Of a stretch of DNA of 64,000 nucleotides, positions 44,898-52,415 are shown in pieces; within the stretch, counting starts at the first letter, position 1; every line of letters begins with the position of its first letter. Where the stretch lies: NCBI RefSeq assembly GCF_025141175.1, contig NZ_CP081155.1:124001-188000 (forward strand), written 5' to 3'. The stretch is from Jannaschia sp. M317 (lineage in GTDB: Bacteria; Pseudomonadota; Alphaproteobacteria; Rhodobacterales; Rhodobacteraceae). Both the position numbers and the translations under genes were made by a program. The notes under the pieces are model-generated. The model saw only the letters and a program-made list of their open reading frames with translations. It did no database searches and was not told the origin of the DNA.

Positions 44898-45104
44898 TCA
44901 GGCCAGGGCCAGATTCGTCGCGCTCTCGCGGCCGTCACGGCCGGGCTCGATGTCGAAGGTCACTTTCTGGTTGTCGGCCAGACCGGTCAGACCGGCGCGC
45001 TCGACTGCAGAAATGTGCACGAAGACGTCCTTGGACGCCCCATCGGGTGCGATAAAGCCGAAGCCTTTAGTTTCGTTGAACCATTTGACGGTGCCAGTAG
45101 CCAT
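44898..45104 (-). CDS. cold-shock domain protein (CspA family)
   Basis: 68 residues, one OB-fold cold-shock domain. RNP1 KGFGFIAP and RNP2 DVFVHIS are intact, as is the [18 protein letters not shown] opening. It binds single-stranded RNA/DNA and acts as an RNA chaperone. It is about 190 bp downstream of trpA on the same strand; that long leader (45105-45296) contains no ORF and may hold the promoter and a cold-responsive 5' UTR. Confidence 0.95.
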   Translation of the reverse strand: MATGTVKWFNETKGFGFIAPDGASKDVFVHISAVERAGLTGLADNQKVTFDIEPGRDGRESATNLALA

Positions 45105-45296
45105 CGTCTGTCTCCTATAATACTGCCCACGGGATGCGGCAGGTCGGCTTAGTCAGGGCTAGATCGGGTGACTGAATCCGGAAGGAGCGGTCGCGATAGA
45201 GATAACGTAGCAAGCACCACGTCGGGCTTTTGCGACTCAAATACAAGGGGAAACTCATTATATTTCGATGACAGCAGGAAGCTGCCTACGATTCAA

Positions 45297-46088
45297 TCAC
45301 GCGGAATGGGCCCCGTCTGCCAGGGTTTTCACATAGGCCAGAACGTCGGCCACGCTGTCGCCCTTGGCAATCCGGTCCACAATCGCCGAACCGACGACAC
45401 AACCATCGGCCACGGCGGCGATGTCGCGCGACGCGTCGGGCGTCTTGATGCCGAAACCGACGATGACCGGCAGATCGGTCGAAGCTTTGATTCGGGCCAC
45501 TTCGGGGCCGACCTTGTCAGCGCTGGCAGACCCCGACCCGGTGATTCCGGTGATCGAGACATAATAGACAAAGCCGGACGTGTTCTGCAGCACCTTTGGC
45601 AGACGCTTTGCATCGGTGGTTGGGGTGGCCAGACGAATGAAATTCAGACCCGCGGCCTGGGCGGGCAAGCACAGCTCTTCGTCTTCTTCGGGCGGCAGAT
45701 CGACGATGATCAGACCGTCAACGCCCGCTTCCTTGGCCTGCGCCAGGAAGGTATCGACGCCGCGCGAATAGATCGGGTTGTAATAGCCCATCAGCACGAC
45801 CGGCGTGGTGGTGTTTTCGGCGCGCAGCGCACGGACCGTGTCCAGCGTCGCATCCAGGGTCATCCCACCTTCCAGCGCGCGCTGACCGGCAAGCTGGATT
45901 GTGGGGCCATCGGCCATGGGATCGGTGAAGGGCAGGCCCAATTCGATGATGTCGACGCCAGCCGCGGGCAGCCCCTTGACCACCTCGGTGGCGGTGGGCG
46001 CATCGGGATCGCCTGCCATGACATAGGCCACGAAAGCCTTGCGGCCCTCAGATTTGAGGCGGGCGAAGGTATCGTCGATGCGGGTCAT
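45297..46088 (-). CDS. trpA: tryptophan synthase alpha subunit
   Basis: 263 residues, a TIM barrel. Catalytic Glu in [16 protein letters not shown] and Asp in [10 protein letters not shown] are present, with the glycerol-phosphate binding GFGIKTP loop. It splits indole-3-glycerol phosphate for the TrpB subunit. ATG 46088 follows aaggagg; the frame is open upstream to 46175. trpB is not adjacent in the window. Confidence 0.95.
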   Translation of the reverse strand: MTRIDDTFARLKSEGRKAFVAYVMAGDPDAPTATEVVKGLPAAGVDIIELGLPFTDPMADGPTIQLAGQRALEGGMTLDATLDTVRALRAENTTTPVVLMGYYNPIYSRGVDTFLAQAKEAGVDGLIIVDLPPEEDEELCLPAQAAGLNFIRLATPTTDAKRLPKVLQNTSGFVYYVSITGITGSGSASADKVGPEVARIKASTDLPVIVGFGIKTPDASRDIAAVADGCVVGSAIVDRIAKGDSVADVLAYVKTLADGAHSA

Positions 46089-46351
46089 GGGCCCCTCCTT
46101 GATCTTGGCGACCGGAGTGCGACACCCGGACGGGAAGGTCAATCGCTTGCACCCCCGAGAGGACAGGTTGGTCACCGATTGGGGTCAGAAGCGGCCCGAG
46201 TGCCGCCCCCCCATGCAGGGGGCGGATACCAGGGCACGGCCAATTGGTTGCAGACGAAGTAGACAAGGCAGGCCCCGTTCAATTCTCTGCGTCAAGGAAC
46301 ACAATGGGGTCGGGTCTGGAACTTTTCAGTCGCCACACCCATTTGGTCTGC

Positions 46352-46537
46352 ATGAATTACTTGCTCGCCATTCTGCTGCCGCCCCTGTCGATCCTTCTGG
46401 CAGGTCGCCCGATCGTCGGCATCCTGACCTTTCTGATCTGGATACCCGCCTTGTTGCTGTCGGGTGGGTTGACCCATCCGATGTTCATCCTGCTGGCGTG
46501 GTTTATCATTTTCGAAGGACGCAATCGATCTGACTGA
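46352..46537 (+). CDS. Pmp3/YqaE-like small membrane protein
   Basis: 61 residues, almost entirely two hydrophobic helices (LLAILLPPLSILLAGRP and FLIWIPALLLSGGLTHPMF). The ILLPPLSILL segment and the PIVGILTFLIWIPALL turn resemble the UPF0057 (Pmp3/YqaE) family, small stress-associated membrane peptides. ATG 46352 is used; the frame extends to 46244 without homology and no strong ribosome site is seen. Confidence 0.6.
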   Translation: MNYLLAILLPPLSILLAGRPIVGILTFLIWIPALLLSGGLTHPMFILLAWFIIFEGRNRSD

Positions 46538-46709
46538 TCGCAAAGGAGCGGTTGCGAAGCCGTGGTCGGATTTGAGTATTTTTGCCGAGAAGAAGCCCCG
46601 GCCAGGGATGAGAGAACAATTTTAGTCAATTTGTGTGGAAATGGGGTCACCCTTGCCCCGCCCCCCTGCCCCGGCTATGGCGACGCGGTCTGAACCGGAG
46701 GGTGTCAAT

Positions 46710-47807
46710 ATGGGCTTCAAGATGGGCATCGTGGGTCTGCCGAACGTCGGCAAGTCGACCCTGTTCAACGCGCTGACGCGCACTGCCGCCGCGCAGGCCG
46801 CCAACTTTCCGTTTTGTACGATTGACCCCAACGTGGGCGATGTTGCCGTGCCGGACGCCCGTCTGGATACCTTGGCCGCCATTGCCAAATCGAAAGAGAC
46901 CATCCCGACGCGGATGACCTTTGTGGACATCGCCGGTCTGGTAAAGGGTGCCTCCAAGGGCGAAGGGCTGGGCAATCAGTTCCTGGCCAACATCCGCGAG
47001 ACGGACGCCATCGCCCATGTCCTGCGCTGTTTCGAGGACGGCGACGTGACCCACGTTGAGGATCGTGTGAATCCGGTCGAGGACGCCGAGATCATCGAGA
47101 CCGAGCTGATGATCGCCGACATGGAATCGATCGAAAAGCGGCTGCAGGGCTTGTCCCGCAAGGTCCGGGGCGGCGACAAGGAGGCAGTCCAGCAGGAACG
47201 CCTGTTGAAGATGGCCCTGTCCGCGCTGGAAAGCGGTCAACCGGCACGCACGGTCGAGGTGGCCGACGACGATCTGAAGGCCTGGTCCCTGCTGCAAATG
47301 CTGACGTCCAAGCCGATCCTCTATGTGTGCAACGTCGACGAAGGTTCCGCCGCCGAAGGCAACGCCCATTCCGCCGCCGTGGCGGCCATGGCCGAGGCGC
47401 AGGGGGCCGCCCATGTCATCATCTCTGCCCAGATCGAAGAGGAAATCGCCCAGCTGTCCGACGAGGAAGCCGCCGAATTCCTGTCCGAGATGGGCCTCGA
47501 AGAGCCGGGGCTGGATCGGTTGATCCGCGCGGGTTATTCCCTGCTGTCGCTGGAAACCTATTTTACCGTCGGTCCGAAAGAGGCCCGCGCCTGGACAATC
47601 CGTCAGGGTACCAGCGCGCCGAAAGCAGCGGGCGTGATTCACGGGGACTTCGAAAAGGGTTTCATTCGGGCCGAGACCATTGCCTACGACGATTTCGTCA
47701 CGCTGGGGGGGGAGCAGCCCGCCAAGGAAGCCGGCAAGATGCGGGCCGAGGGCAAGGCCTATATCGTCAAGGACGGCGACGTCCTGCATTTCCTGTTCAA
47801 CACCTGA
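46710..47807 (+). CDS. ychF: ribosome-binding ATPase YchF
   Basis: 365 residues of the OBG-type GTPase family. P-loop GLPNVGKST (9-17), switch motif TFVDIAGLVKGASKGEGLG, and the C-terminal TGS-like domain (ARAWTIRQGTSAPKAAGVIH, GDFEKGFIRAE, KDGDVLHFLF) match YchF, which hydrolyses ATP and binds ribosomes. ATG 46710 follows ccggaggg. Confidence 0.95.
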   Translation: MGFKMGIVGLPNVGKSTLFNALTRTAAAQAANFPFCTIDPNVGDVAVPDARLDTLAAIAKSKETIPTRMTFVDIAGLVKGASKGEGLGNQFLANIRETDAIAHVLRCFEDGDVTHVEDRVNPVEDAEIIETELMIADMESIEKRLQGLSRKVRGGDKEAVQQERLLKMALSALESGQPARTVEVADDDLKAWSLLQMLTSKPILYVCNVDEGSAAEGNAHSAAVAAMAEAQGAAHVIISAQIEEEIAQLSDEEAAEFLSEMGLEEPGLDRLIRAGYSLLSLETYFTVGPKEARAWTIRQGTSAPKAAGVIHGDFEKGFIRAETIAYDDFVTLGGEQPAKEAGKMRAEGKAYIVKDGDVLHFLFNT

Positions 47808-47962
47808 ATGTGTCACGGACCCAACGCCCGGACTGCCGGGTCTTGTGATCCTGTTGCCCTGATTGAATTGTGATCAAGGAAACCTTGTCGGCGCTCAGGC
47901 GTTGTGTTGAGACATATGCGACAGAGATGTCCGACGGCGATGGATGGAGCGGGAGACGAGTG

Positions 47963-48526
47963 ATGCAGAGACGTGAATTGATCGCCGGTGGGGCGGCTTT
48001 GGGCTTGATGGGCCTTGGCGCGGTAGAAGCCAATGCGCAGGGCACCCCCCTGTCGATGCAGCCTGTCGAGGTCCGGATCCGTGCGGATATCGCCCCGAAC
48101 GAGGTTCACGTGATCCCCGACGCCTTCATGCTGTATTGGACCCAGCCGAACCAACGCGCCATTCGCTACATGGTGCGGGTCGGCCGCGACGACCTGTATG
48201 AGCCGGGCGAGTATTTCGTCGGGGCCAAGAAGGAATGGCCGAGCTGGACCCCGACCCCCGCCATGATCGAGCGCAACCCTGCCTACAAGCAGTGGGAAGA
48301 CGGACAGCCGGGTGGGCCGAACAACCCGCTGGGCGCGCGCGCGCTCTACCTGTTTCAGCCGGGGCGGGGCGACACGTTCCTGCGCGTCCATGGCACCAAC
48401 GCGCCCAGCACGATCGGCCGGGCCGTATCGAATGGCTGCGCGGGAATGCTCAACGACCATATCGTCGATCTTTACAGCCGCGTGCCGATGCGCAGCCGGG
48501 TGGTGCTCCATCCGAAGACGGCCTGA
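47963..48526 (+). CDS. L,D-transpeptidase (YkuD domain), probably Tat-exported
   Basis: 187 residues. The N-terminus MQRRELIAGGAALGLMGLGA has a twin-arginine-like RRELIA before a hydrophobic segment. The YkuD catalytic block is VHGTNAPSTIGRAVSNGCAG (His, Ser/Gly, Cys). Such enzymes form 3-3 crosslinks or attach lipoproteins to peptidoglycan in the periplasm. ATG 47963 has gggaga upstream; an in-frame extension to 47870 would mask the signal. A terminator follows. Confidence 0.85.
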   Translation: MQRRELIAGGAALGLMGLGAVEANAQGTPLSMQPVEVRIRADIAPNEVHVIPDAFMLYWTQPNQRAIRYMVRVGRDDLYEPGEYFVGAKKEWPSWTPTPAMIERNPAYKQWEDGQPGGPNNPLGARALYLFQPGRGDTFLRVHGTNAPSTIGRAVSNGCAGMLNDHIVDLYSRVPMRSRVVLHPKTA

Positions 48527-48551
48527 CTGCGGGTCGCATCCCCTCCGACAG

Positions 48552-48579
48552 GGCCCGGTTTCACGACCGGGCCTTTTTT
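48552..48579 (+). terminator. intrinsic terminator after the L,D-transpeptidase gene
   Basis: ggcccggt (48552-48559) pairs with accgggcc (48566-48573) around a 6-nt loop and is followed by six T. Confidence 0.9.
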
Positions 48580-48670
48580 AATGGGTAGAATGTGCCTGCA
48601 CGAAAATTTGCCTGTCCTGCACAGGAATATCGCCTTGTTTCCTCAGCTTTCGCCACGTAGACCGACCAGC

Positions 48671-48760
48671 GGAGACGTGGCCGAGTGGTCGAAGGCGCTC
48701 CCCTGCTAAGGGAGTAGGCGGGAAACCGTCTCGAGGGTTCGAATCCCTTCGTCTCCGCCA
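48671..48760 (+). tRNA. tRNA-Ser (GCU)
   Basis: Complete type II tRNA with encoded CCA: acceptor ggagacg / cgtctcc, anticodon stem ctccc/gggag around loop ctgctaa (anticodon GCT), a long variable arm, and T-arm gagggttcgaatccctt. A tyrosine integrase starts 143 bp downstream in the same direction, so the 3' half is probably an attachment site. I found no second copy of its 3' end downstream in the window. Confidence 0.95.
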
Positions 48761-48903
48761 GATTTTTCACCCCACCAGTGACGTTCTAGCCTTATAAACA
48801 AGGGCTTTTGCGTCGTTTTCGCTCTAAGCCATCCGTCAAAACTGCTTGATTTGCTGCACAATCGTCTGCACACTCTGTGATACCACGGCGGAAGGCAGAC
48901 CGA

Positions 48904-50172
48904 ATGACCATCACCAAGCGCGGCAGCAGCTATTACCTTCGCAAGCGGGTGCCCCGGCGCTATCAGTCGGTGGAGTCGCGCGGCGTGGTCTGGATCAGCC
49001 TGCACACCGATTCTGAGACTGTGGCAAAGGTGAAGGCCCCGGCGGCGTGGTCCCATCTGATCGAAGGTTGGGAAGCCCGTCTTGCCGGTGACACGTCCGA
49101 CGCCGAACGCCGGTTCGATGCCGCCCGCGAATTGGCGGCTGTGCGGGGCTTTCGATACCTGCCCTTCGATAAGGTGGCAGACCTGCCGATTGCCGAATTG
49201 CGGGCGCGGCTGGACGCGGCCAAGGGGCGCGACGGTGAGCCTGACACGCGCGAAGCGGCGGCTGTGCTGGGGGGCACGGCGGAACCTGCCATCACAGTCA
49301 CGCGGGCGCTGGACCTGTTCTGGACGCTGGCCAAGGACAAGTCGCTGGGGAAGTCTGCCGATCAGTTGCGGCGTTGGGAAACCCCCCGCAAGAAAGCCGT
49401 GGCCAACTTCGTCGCGGTCGTCGGGGACAAGCCGCTCGCAGAGATTTCCGGCGACGACATGCTTGATTTCCGGCAATGGTGGACGGAACGGCTGGAGTCC
49501 GAAGGGCTGACACCGAATAGCGCCAACAAGGATTTGATCCACCTTGGCGACGTGATGAAGACCGTTAACAAGATGAAACGGCTGGGGCTTGTCCTTCCCC
49601 TGTCCGACCTGTCGTTCAAAGAGGGTGAGGCCAAACAGCGCCCGCCGTTCAGCACAGCTTGGATCACGGAACGGCTTCTGGCCCCTGGCGCACTGGACGG
49701 CTTGAACACGGAAGCGCGTTGTGTGGTGCTGGGGATGGTCAACACCGGATACCGGCCCAGCGAAGGGGCGAACCTGTTGCCCGCCCATATCCGGCTTGCA
49801 GACAGGGTGCCGCATATCTCGATTGAACCGGCGGGACGGCAATTGAAGTCGGCCTATGCGCGCCGGATCATCCCGCTTGCCGGGGTCAGCCTTGAAGCCT
49901 TCAAAGAATGTCCGAAAGGGTTCCCCCGCTATCGGGACAACGCCAGCCTGTCGGCCACTGTGAACAAGTTCCTGCGGGAACGCGGGTTGATGGAGTCGCC
50001 CGATCACGTCCTTTACAGCCTGCGGCACAGTTTTGAGGACCGGATGCTGAATGCCGGAATTGATGACCGGATCAGGCGCGACCTGTTCGGGCACCGCCTC
50101 ACACGCGAGCGCTACGGCAAGGGGGCATCGCTGGACCATCTTGCAGAGTGCATTCAACGGGTTGCGCTTTGA
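48904..50172 (+). CDS. tyrosine-type site-specific integrase (DUF6538 N-terminus)
   Basis: 422 residues. An arm-binding DUF6538-like N-terminus (YYLRKRVPRRYQ) is followed by a core-binding domain (about 125-225) and the catalytic domain. Arg284 in NTGYRPSEG, Arg374 in YSLRHSF, His396 in FGHRL and the nucleophile Tyr404 in RERYG are present; the usual first His of HxxR is Tyr, as in several integrases of this group. Placement next to tRNA-Ser shows the integration target. ATG 48904. It overlaps a convergent small ORF by 19 bp. Confidence 0.9.
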   Translation: MTITKRGSSYYLRKRVPRRYQSVESRGVVWISLHTDSETVAKVKAPAAWSHLIEGWEARLAGDTSDAERRFDAARELAAVRGFRYLPFDKVADLPIAELRARLDAAKGRDGEPDTREAAAVLGGTAEPAITVTRALDLFWTLAKDKSLGKSADQLRRWETPRKKAVANFVAVVGDKPLAEISGDDMLDFRQWWTERLESEGLTPNSANKDLIHLGDVMKTVNKMKRLGLVLPLSDLSFKEGEAKQRPPFSTAWITERLLAPGALDGLNTEARCVVLGMVNTGYRPSEGANLLPAHIRLADRVPHISIEPAGRQLKSAYARRIIPLAGVSLEAFKECPKGFPRYRDNASLSATVNKFLRERGLMESPDHVLYSLRHSFEDRMLNAGIDDRIRRDLFGHRLTRERYGKGASLDHLAECIQRVAL

Positions 50173-50375
50173 GCGGCCACAGCCCGCGCACGGGCCAGCG
50201 CGCCGCCTGACATGGCGGCTTCTGCGTCTGCCACGTCCCTTTCCAGCCGTTCGAAGATCGGCACGTAAACGGGATCGGCCAAGACCAGCTTGGCAGCGAA
50301 GGCAAGATCGCTTCGGAGTTGTTCAAGGTCGCAGCCGTTGGCCGCGATTGGATCGTGTGACATCTGATTGACCAA
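50154..50375 (-). CDS. small phage-island hypothetical protein
   Basis: Up to 73 residues (MVNQMSHDPIAANGCDLEQL at the start; ATG 50363 is an alternative start). Predicted mainly helical with LVLADPVYVPIFERLERDVA; I do not assign a family. It overlaps the integrase 3' end by 19 bp in convergent orientation and lies before the DUF2190 gene on the same strand, so it is likely cargo or remnant of the integrated element. No clear ribosome site is seen. Confidence 0.5.
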   Translation of the reverse strand: MVNQMSHDPIAANGCDLEQLRSDLAFAAKLVLADPVYVPIFERLERDVADAEAAMSGGALARARAVAAQSATR

Positions 50376-50432
50376 ACAATTGCGGTGCTGTCAGGCTGAC
50401 GCTTGGTCGTTCCACAGATGATCGGGTGCCGA

Positions 50433-50762
50433 TCAGAAGGTGCCGTTGAGCCGAACCGGGACACTGGCGCTCGGGTTCGCGGCGGCTGTGACGGCCACCC
50501 CGATCTTGGTGTTGCCACTGGCGGTGGATGTGACCACCTTGGCGGTGTCATCCCAATAGACCACAGCCCCTTCGGCAAAGTTGTTCGCGGCCACCTTGGG
50601 CATGTCGAAGACACCGACCGTTACCAGATCGGCAGTTTCGCCACTGGCAGCGTCACCAGCGGCCACGCCGAAGATCAGGCCCGTCTTGCACCCACCGCCA
50701 CTGGTGACGGCGTAGGGGGCTGTGAGGGTCAGGTTTTCCCCCTTCTGCACATAGTTCTTCAT
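50433..50762 (-). CDS. DUF2190 phage capsid-cement-type protein
   Basis: 109 residues (MKNYVQKGENLTLTAPYAVT) of the DUF2190 family, small beta-rich proteins found in phage head modules and thought to stabilise capsids. The Gly/Ala/Val-rich repeats (GVFDMPKVAANNFAEGAVVY) fit. ATG at 50762 follows aaagga. Its expected neighbours (protease, major capsid) are missing; the IS lies just upstream, so this is a prophage remnant. Confidence 0.8.
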   Translation of the reverse strand: MKNYVQKGENLTLTAPYAVTSGGGCKTGLIFGVAAGDAASGETADLVTVGVFDMPKVAANNFAEGAVVYWDDTAKVVTSTASGNTKIGVAVTAAANPSASVPVRLNGTF

Positions 50763-50787
50763 TTCAGAGTCCTTTCGAGGTTTTGAA

Positions 50788-50803
50788 GGCTCTGTTGCAC
50801 AAA
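50788..50803. repeat. IS left terminal inverted repeat
   Basis: ggctctgttgcacaaa, exact reverse complement of the right end at 52006-52021. Confidence 0.95.
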
Positions 50804-50937
50804 CCCGGTGAGGGATTCATCTTGTGTATCCAGCGTGGTAGCTGGAGGTCATGAACAGACCCACACCCCCCGCCTACAGGATCAGGAACTGGTCGTCTTA
50901 CAATGAAGCGCTCAAGCGTCGTGGATCGCTGACGATC

Positions 50938-50978
50938 CACTGACCGGCAGGGTATTGCGCAGCAATGTCCCGAGAGGT
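50938..50978 (-). repeat. 41-nt hairpin element, copy A (reverse orientation)
   Basis: Inserted between codons for Ile (atc, 50935-50937) and Trp (tgg, 50979-50981) of the transposase. Read on the minus strand it begins acctctcggga, ends ctgccggtcagtg and aligns gap-free with copies B and C. Its stem occupies 50950-50971 (GGG/CCC, bulged A, ATTGC/GCAAT, loop TGC), with one mismatch next to the bulge. It introduces an in-frame TGA. Confidence 0.85.
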
Positions 50979-51080
50979 TGGTTCGATCCCACCATGACCT
51001 GGGAAGCCGCACCGACCGGCAAACGGGGCCGACAGCCCGGCTATAGCGATGCCGCGATCCAGACTTGCCTTTCGATGAAG

Positions 51081-51141
51081 GGTGAAGGGCGTCCCGGAAT
51101 TGATCCAGTGGATCAATTCAGCCCTAAACGGGCGGAGCCCC
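51081..51141 (+). repeat. about 61-nt palindromic element of a second type
   Basis: Lies between codon Lys (aag, 51078-51080) and ctg-ttc-ggc (51145). Contains a perfect 10-bp hairpin gaattgatcc / ggatcaattc (51097-51106 and 51110-51119, loop agt) and a second small hairpin gccc / gggc (51121-51124 and 51130-51133). It does not align with the 41-nt elements. Exact ends are uncertain by one or two bases because G runs flank both sides. Confidence 0.8.
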
Positions 51142-51312
51142 GGGCTGTTCGGCATGGCGCTCAGGCAGACGACAGGGTTTGTCGAGAGCCTTCTGCGCCT
51201 GACCAGTCTGGGTTGGTCGGTGCCAAACTTCAGCACCCTGAGCCGAAGGCAAAAGACCCTTAAGGTCAACATTCCCTATCGTGGATCAGACGGCCCGCTG
51301 CACCTCTTGATC

Positions 51313-51353
51313 CCCTCTCGTGACATCACTGCGTGATGCACTGCCGGGCAGCG
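51313..51353 (+). repeat. 41-nt hairpin element, copy B
   Basis: Inserted between atc (51310-51312) and gac (51354-51356) of the transposase. Begins ccctctcgtga and ends ctgccgggcagcg. Stem at 51320-51341: GTG/CAC, bulged A, CATCAC/GTGATG, loop TGC. Removing it exactly restores the family sequence LHLLIDSTGIKV. Confidence 0.85.
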
Positions 51354-51575
51354 GACAGCACCGGGATCAAGGTCGAGGGCGAAGGGGAATGGAACGCCCG
51401 CAAGCACGGTGGCACCAAGCGCCGCGTCTAGCGCAAGGTCCACATAGGAATTGACGAACAATCGCTGGAAATCCGGGCTGCCGAGTTCACCACCAGCGAC
51501 GTAGGCGACGCGCCCATGCTGCCCGAACTGCTGGACCAGATCCCACCCGATCAAGAGATCGCCAGCGTCACAGCC

Positions 51576-51616
51576 CCCTCTCGGGATCATGCTTTGCATG
51601 ACCCTGCCGGGCAATG
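51576..51616 (+). repeat. 41-nt hairpin element, copy C
   Basis: Inserted between gcc (51573-51575) and gac (51617-51619). Begins ccctctcggga and ends ctgccgggcaatg. Stem at 51583-51604: GGG/CCC, bulged A, TCATGC/GCATGA, loop TTT. Removing it restores the family sequence VTADGAFDTRK. Confidence 0.85.
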
Positions 51617-52005
51617 GACGGGGCCTTCGACACCCGAAAGTACCACGACGCCATTGCCGCACGTGGGGCTGCGGCCATCATTCCGCCCCGCAAGAACGCA
51701 AAACTATGGAAGCCCGACAGTCTCGGCGCCGTCGCGCGGAACGATGCCCTCCGCGCATCAAAACGCTTCGGCCGGACGATCTGGCGCAGATGGAGCGGGT
51801 ATCACCGCCGAAGCCGCGTCGAGACAAAGATGCATTGTGTCAAACTTCTGGGCCAAAGCCTGGCCGCCCGGGACTTCGACCGTCAGGTTGCCGAGGTCCA
51901 AATCCGAGTGGCAGTGCTGAACGGCTTCACCGCGCTCGGAACGCCGATCACTGAAGTCGTGGGATGAGTCCGTCCGGGCAAAGGGGAGCCTCGGCCATCA
52001 AGCGA

Positions 52006-52021
52006 TTTGTGCAACAGAGCC
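52006..52021. repeat. IS right terminal inverted repeat
   Basis: tttgtgcaacagagcc, exact reverse complement of the left end at 50788-50803. Confidence 0.95.
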
Positions 52022-52198
52022 CGCTAGGGTGATCGCATCGGCGGTCTCGATCTGGATTTCAGCTGCACGACAGCAGAACCAATCGGCCAGGAGACTGGCT
52101 GCCAATGAAAACGGTCCTGATCCCCCGAACGCCCGATCCTGATGCGTCGTCACACACCAACTGGCCTCGAGTTCGGTGATCTCTGCGTCCTGCGTCAA
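52022..52198 (-). pseudogene. 5' fragment of an unknown gene truncated at the IS boundary
   Basis: An open frame begins at a TTG (52196-52198; MTQDAEITELEASWCVTTHQ if read as start) and runs into the IS right end, where it stops after six foreign codons. The 59-codon part outside the IS (ending AAEIQIETADAITLAG) looks protein-like but I recognise no family. It is probably the beginning of an island gene whose remainder was lost with the deletion that accompanied or followed IS insertion. It could also be non-coding. Confidence 0.35.
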
Positions 52199-52415
52199 CG
52201 ACGCCTGCCAAATCCCAGCGCACGGAGTCCGCAGCCAGTGATTTTAGCCCGCACGGGGAACATCAATGCTGTTTCACTTCCTTTGAAAAGGCTGGCCAAT
52301 TTCACAGACAACAAGGACGGATTCGCAAAGCAAATCCGTCCTGATCGCCAATACATGTTTTTCGATGCCCGTAGTGGGACTCGGTTCACGTTTCGTCTTG
52401 GTGCAGGGTTCGTCC
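52199..52415. other. 217-bp intergenic segment, includes a likely terminator
   Basis: No supported ORF. ggacggatt (52315-52323) pairs with aatccgtcc (52333-52341) around a 9-nt loop; on the minus strand it is followed by ttgttgt and lies about 75 nt past the DJ-1-like stop, so it is the best candidate for the 3' end of the nemR-ohr-yqhD operon. The segment is somewhat AT-richer than its surroundings. Confidence 0.45.

Larger units (their letters stand above)
50851..51967 (+). pseudogene. IS5-family transposase, disrupted by four palindromic insertions and one amber codon
   Basis: ATG 50851 follows ctggagg. Five in-frame pieces can be joined: 50851-50937, 50979-51080, 51142-51312, 51354-51575 and 51617-51967, exactly 311 codons with stop. 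Joined, they read as a DDE transposase of the IS5 family (NWSSYNEALKRRGSLTI, WFDPTMTWEAAPTGKRGRQP, FGMALRQTTGFVESLLRLTS, GIKVEGEGEWNARKHGGTKR, DGAFDTRKYHDAIAARGAAA, RSRVETKMHCVKLLG). Breaks are insertions of 41, about 61, 41 and 41 nt; all shift the frame, and TAG at 51429-51431 replaces the usual Trp codon. The gene is dead. Confidence 0.9.
50788..52021 (+). mobile_element. IS5-family insertion sequence, inactivated, carrying four nested insertions
   Basis: Bounded by a perfect 16-bp inverted repeat: ggctctgttgcacaaa (50788-50803) and tttgtgcaacagagcc (52006-52021). Total length 1234 bp; without its four internal insertions it would be 1050 bp, normal for IS5-family elements. It encodes one transposase on the plus strand. 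No target duplication is visible: left flank ends ggttttgaa, right flank starts cgctagggt, so flanking DNA was probably lost. It separates a phage capsid gene from an ORF truncated at its right end. Confidence 0.9.

Noticed and set aside
50938..51616. Programmed translational bypassing across the 41-nt inserts
   Set aside because: One copy is inverted relative to the others, an amber codon also lies in the gene, and take-off/landing codon pairs are not matched, so a simple dead gene with mobile inserts is the more economical view. RNA and protein data could reopen this.
51614..51967. 117-aa ORF near the IS right end read as an independent protein
   Set aside because: It is the C-terminal piece of the disrupted transposase, not a separate gene.
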